NCBI GenBank assembly: GCA_902702965.1
Contig: CACRXP010000037.1
Span: 1,070,572-1,134,571, forward strand
DNA length: 64,000 nucleotides
Reading direction: 5' to 3'
DNA from: Spirometra erinaceieuropaei
Taxonomy: Eukaryota > Platyhelminthes > Cestoda > Diphyllobothriidea > Diphyllobothriidae
Below the pieces are notes generated by a model, which was not told where the DNA came from, made no database searches, and saw only the letters and a program-made list of their open reading frames with translations. Positions 60,080-64,000 of this stretch are shown here, piece by piece (the first letter of the stretch is position 1; each line of letters opens with the position of its first letter). Both the position numbers and the translations under genes were made by a program.

Positions 60080-60260
60080 CTCTCCCGCCTCCGATTTTCT
60101 GGACTATGTCATGTCGCCGGCTAAGATGGTTAAGGAGGGAGTGCGGTGGATGCAGCACAAGTCCACAATCACTATAAGCTAATTAACTCGCAGGTCACCG
60201 CTGCTGGGTGAACCATACCGTGGAGCACACAGTGGACATAGTCGAAAGTAACAGTCAACT
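60080..60260 (+). repeat. R2 dispersed repeat
   Basis: GGAGGGAGTGCGGTGGATGC, then ACTATAAGCTAATTAACTCG and GGAGCACACAGTGGACATAG, in R2 order. Confidence 0.65.
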
Positions 60261-60299
60261 GTTGAGGCCACGCTAAAGAAAGGTGTATATTTGTTTTCT

Positions 60300-60830
60300 T
60301 GACGCTGGTCCGCCAGTCTTAAAAATGCGATGGATTCATAAGGGCATGACCAAGCCGACGCTTAATGCAAATTGTGGCAGCAGTCAGGACAGGATGGGAC
60401 TGTAGCAGCTGAGCTGTTGTTCTCGCGATTCTCTTAGCGATTTCAACACTGATGGTAATGGGACTAAGGATACGGATAAATGAGGAGTTTTCAGATGCAG
60501 GAGGTATGTTTGTCATGATAAAATTGCGGTTAAATCCGCTGTCCCGAATACGCACATGGCCAGTTTGATTCATGCGATGTCTGAAAGTCCTGGGTCATTG
60601 CAAAGGGATAAGTCATGTGTCACGGGGGTATGCTGAGGGCACATGATGACATGCCGGATTTACAGGTGCTGGTTCATCAGTTCTGTGCGTTGAATTTGCA
60701 AGTGCCCGACCAGACCCATGCATAGCGAGAAAATGTGGTGGCAGCGGTGAGAGGTTGCAAATAAACACACGTTGTTGATGGTTGTAATACTTTGTAGGTC
60801 GACAGTGGAGTCCAGATAAATTTTTCTAGT
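60300..60830 (-). pseudogene. Inverted C2H2-finger fragment
   Basis: The minus strand reads MGLVGHLQIQRTELMNQ (about 60720) and MNQTGHVRIRDSGFNRN (60573 downward), pieces of the repeated fingers. It is head-to-head with the plus copy at 61081 across the trinucleotide tract. Confidence 0.55.
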
Positions 60831-60837
60831 GGTGGTG

Positions 60838-61075
<238 letters not shown>

Positions 61076-61080
61076 CAATG

Positions 61081-61768
61081 ATCCCGGACCGACCGACGTG
61101 GCAGAGAACAGCCGCAACAATCTACGAAGCCAACCGCGTCGCTGACGCCAAAGCCAAACCTGAACCTCGCAAATCACAACTGCCCCAGCCTTCCAACGTC
61201 AACGCTCAAACGCCTCAAAACCGTCCACGATGTCAGGGGGTGTTTGGGACACGCATTGGTCTTACTGAATATCTTCGGACCCAGCGCATCATCAACTCTT
61301 CAACGTGTACTTCTTCTCCCATCTTCCCCTCTGCCGCAAACTCCGCGCCGAACGCCGTCCTCGTCGCCGCCGCCCACATTGTCGCCGCACCCCGCCATCA
61401 TCCATCGATGCCACTCCTTTGTCCCAAGCGTTACGTCGACCGCAACGACCAGCACCACCAATAACACAGCCACCTCACGCACTCCAACCACCGATGGGTC
61501 GACGTCCGACATCTCATCAACTTCAATCTCCATTAATATCCACACATCCGGCGATGTGGACTCGGTCCAGACCTGTCCTCATTGCGATCGCACATTCACC
61601 TCACACCTCGGCTTGGCCGGTCACTTGCGAGTCCATCGAACAGAGACTGGCGAACCACTGCCACCGCATAAGCCTATTAGGCCCCATGCGCATTCACAAG
61701 GACCTGTAGTAGACAACCTCCGGTCACACCACACCACCACACCTTCCCCCATCAGCACCTGCACCTAA
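61081..61768 (+). pseudogene. C2H2-finger tail of LINE ORF, frameshifted
   Basis: Begins PDRPTWQRTAATIYEANRVA and KPEPRKSQLPQPSNVNAQTP, then a worn finger FGTRIGLTEYLRTQ, then a Ser/Thr/Pro linker. After a shift near 61450 it has one full finger, CPHCDRTFTSHLGLAGHLRV + H (CX2CX12HX3H), followed by RTETGEPLP. Upstream RT is missing; the sequence starts right after the microsatellite. The 14.6-17 kb copy shows that these fingers belong downstream of the RT. Fingers of this kind could bind nucleic acid, but the role is not known. Confidence 0.75.
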
Positions 61769-62154
61769 CGTCATCACCCACCACAAAACACCCTCCTCCC
61801 ACGCACTTGGGAAGTGTGTTTCTCGGTTCATTCTTCATGCGGCTCTTCTGTTGTATGTATGATCCGAGTCTGGGACTATCACGGTGCGTCGGCCGCCTGG
61901 GCTTGGACGGCTGCTGACTGACGTCCTAACTCAGTCCACGCAGTCTGCCCAGTTGTGTGTGCGTTTGTGTGAAGTGTTGGACTGGTGGTCTGAGAGCCAG
62001 GCTGTCACGGCGCCTTCTTAAGCGATGAGTGACACTCACGCACCTGATGAGTGTGTATGTATGCTTTATGGGTAATGCCTCTCAGTTGTCGGGCTTTTAG
62101 TTACCCATCCTTGAAGGGCGACTGCCTGCACAAATGCAGGGCCGGATGTCACCC
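61769..62154. other. Probable 3' flank of finger ORF
   Basis: Rich in GTGTG and CAC runs. No gene seen; it leads directly into R2. Confidence 0.4.
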
Positions 62155-62626
62155 TTATGGGCCTAGGGGTCTGTAAGCGTCTGCTATGCCAGGATCAGCA
62201 AACGATGGCCCTCGCAGCCTGGTACGCGCTGGCAGTTCGCTGACACCTGGTTCCCTGCCGGTAGGTGCGCTTGTGCACCCACTGGGTATACAGGTCGTGA
62301 ACATGGCTGCCCAGTCGTCCTCTTCGTCTTTCTGACCCCTTGTGGTGTTGTTGCTGGTGGTTAAAATCCTAGTCAATTATTTTGTGAACCAGGAGGTGAG
62401 GAGTGGAACGCCAAGGTGGGGCTTCAGCTGTGCCATCCATCTACGCTCTCCCCCGCCTCCAGTTTTTTTGGCTCTGTCTTAACACCGGGCCTAGGTGGGA
62501 GGGGAGAGAGTGCGGCAGATGCAGCGCAAGTCTGCTATCATTATAAAAGAAATCACGCGCAAATCACCATGCCAGCTTCACCTTGCTGTGAAGCACACGG
62601 TGCAGAGCGTTGACAACGACGGTCGA
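62155..62626 (+). repeat. R2 dispersed repeat, long copy
   Basis: The fullest plus-strand copy. It runs from GGGTCTGTAAGCGTCTGCTA through GTACGCGCTGGCAGTTCGCT, GTGAACCAGGAGGTGAGGAG and GGAGGGGAGAGAGTGCGGCA to GACGGTCGAA, where it joins a PLE fragment. No open frame of note. Confidence 0.75.
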
Positions 62627-63085
62627 AATTCTCGCAAGAGACGACAACCGCGTGAGCTACTTGAATCATGGTTTACTGGCCCCCAGTCAATTAGCAAGTG
62701 CAATGAATTTCCCCTTCCATACTATGTGCTGAAACTTCGCCTAGGCGAAGTAATTAGCCACGCGGGGATCGCACATGTGAACACTTGTCCCAACACTAGG
62801 GTCGGTGCGTCAGATGGTCGAGCAATCATCCCACCAACATCCAACGCACGTGATGAAATTGTGGCAATTAACGACGCGAATGTCGGCCATCACACCTCGT
62901 GCAACGATCCGTGATGAAGGTGGGAGCCTTAAAAATTCATAGGTATGCGGTAGCATGGCGACTGCATCCTTGTGCATGAATCACCCGTATCTGCTGTTGT
63001 CTCTGATGATGGGTTCGAGCAGGAATCCAAAACGTCAGGCCAATAAAGCTTTTGTCCCAGCGTTCGTGTCTCCTTCTTCAATCCT
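62627..63085 (+). pseudogene. PLE A-type 3' fragment
   Basis: Starts NSRKRRQPRELLESWFTGPQ and SISKCNEFPLPYYVLKLRLG, continuing the PLE A GIY-YIG end and tail with a coding frame to about 62914. It then has the 3' region with CATAGGTATGCGGTAGCATG (also near 17.85 kb) and a hammerhead. It is truncated at the 5' side inside the GIY-YIG domain, at a CGAA shared with R2. Confidence 0.85.
62999..63040 (+). ncRNA. Hammerhead ribozyme with mutated core (PLE A fragment)
   Basis: GUCU, CUGAUGA (63003-63009), extra U, stem II GGGUUC/GAAUCC (one G-U pair), then AAAA instead of GAAA (63029-63032), CGUC and AGGC. The G12 to A change should cripple cleavage. Confidence 0.7.
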
Positions 63086-63104
63086 GTACATCTATAGTTC
63101 TCTG

Positions 63105-63998
63105 TTGAGTAAGATACCGCAAAAGTATCAGACGGAGACCGAAGAACACGGAGCCGGCCGAAGACTTTGCTGACTTTTGGAGATCTTACTTGCGATTTCG
63201 CCTTCAATCTTAGTATTTCTTGAAGTCATACTGCTAAGGCACGCGAATTAGTCCGCCGCTGTGATATGAGTCTCACCGAGAAATACACGGAGTTTTGTTT
63301 GCTTAGCCATTGGTGTTGGTTGGTGCAGAACCACTGTCCTTTCCGTGGTGACGGTCAGGCCGAAAGCGGAACAGCCGGAGGTCCACATTCCACTGCATGT
63401 TCTCTCGGTTCTGGTGCTTAGCCGGCGGCCGTTCGCGAACAACATAACGTGAACTTTGTCCATGGATATCCTCGGAAATACTTTCGGGTGACGGATGCTG
63501 AGCAGCTTTCCGTCTGTCCGGTAGCTGATGTCGGTCCTCAGTCGATCCTGGTGACAGTCATGTATCAGCACGATTAATAACATGAGACTGAGGAGGGTGG
63601 GAGCGAAAACGCATCCCTGCCTTGTCCCACTAATAGTCGCGAACATTTAAACGACTGTCCTGTTGTCCGTGAGGCGAGCAATCATTTCGTCGTGATGTGA
63701 TCTTAACATGTGAGTCAAACGCTCAAAATATCCTTGTTGCTTGCACGATTTTCCGGGGTTAATCGCGATTAACTGTTTCGAAGGTTTTTGTTGGATTGAC
63801 GAACCTGTTATATAGTATGGCTTGTATTTCTTACCACTTCTCATCCAGTTGTTCAACCGCAAAATCATTCTTATGTTTCTATAGTATTTCCGAAATCCGA
63901 ACCGCGTTTCTGAAAGAAGTCCTTTCATCAAACATAAGTCAATGAGGTAGAATACGCGCTCAGACTTTTCCTGTGATGTTGCGACGCGAGAGGCCCTT
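63105..63998 (-). pseudogene. Degenerate LINE reverse transcriptase
   Basis: On the minus strand, 63931-63647 gives SETRFGFRK and MLRSHHDEMIARLTDNRTVV. 63646-63248 gives SGTRQGCVFAPTLLSLMLL, SYRTDGKLLS, VHVMLFANGRRL (the FADD motif has become FANG, so the catalytic aspartates are lost) and FGLTVTTERTVVLHQPTP. It is the same family as 14.6-17 kb. It is adjacent to a PLE fragment on the other strand and runs off the window edge. Confidence 0.82.
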
Positions 63999-64000
63999 TG

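Overview
The window looks like a repeat-rich flatworm genome, most likely a tapeworm of the diphyllobothriidean type. The evidence is the small phase-consistent exons in long introns, Penelope-like retroelements with GIY-YIG tails, degenerate LINE copies carrying C2H2 fingers of a style I recall from such tapeworms, and degenerate TTAGGG-like arrays. The species call rests on recall, not on a search. No database or alignment tool was used. Exon borders come from reading frames, splice consensus and intron phase.

The real genes are two tandem paralogues on the plus strand encoding secreted astacin-type zinc metallopeptidases. Gene A enters the window already started. Eight exons are visible: 2590-2710, 6102-6180, 12867-13070 (HELGHVIGLEHEH zinc site and Met-turn), 17214-17349, 19744-19818, 21562-21730, 22932-23498 and 25809-26390. 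All successive phases match. The last three encode 1+4+4 ShK-type six-cysteine domains, so the product is a protease with a long ShK tail. Gene B starts at 44745 with a signal peptide and a very short propeptide. It continues through exons at 46985-47105, 52232-52310 and 58114-58317, then leaves the window. Equivalent exons have identical lengths (121, 79 and 204 nt). Large intron blocks are still alignable by eye, so the pair is a tandem duplication with a step of about 45 kb.

Everything else is mobile or repetitive DNA. (1) Four Penelope-like (PLE) groups: a 5'-truncated copy at 17694-19576 with a 13-bp target duplication; a head-to-head copy at about 540-1689; a decayed copy with N-terminal region at 32876-34568; and a copy at 35286-36738 bounded by 89-nt inverted repeats and inserted in a MITE with a 13-bp duplication. 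Fragments lie at 40235-40465, 47575-47710 and 62627-63085. (2) The PLE 3' ends carry minimal type I hammerhead ribozymes with a self-complementary stem III. (3) A family of about 1-kb palindromic MITEs starting CAGT and flanked by TA (R1). (4) An abundant repeat of about 470 bp (R2). (5) tRNA-like SINEs around 51 and 52.5 kb. (6) Broken LINE copies whose reverse transcriptase is followed by C2H2 fingers (13.8-17 kb and 58.7-64 kb).

By region: 0-13 kb is the catalytic 5' half of gene A; 13-17 kb is LINE debris in its intron; 17-26.4 kb is the C-terminal half of gene A with a PLE in one intron; 22.6-29 kb is a tandem duplication of the ShK exon; 29-44.7 kb is transposon-filled intergenic DNA; 44.7-58.3 kb is gene B; 58.5-64 kb is dense LINE, finger, R2 and PLE debris.
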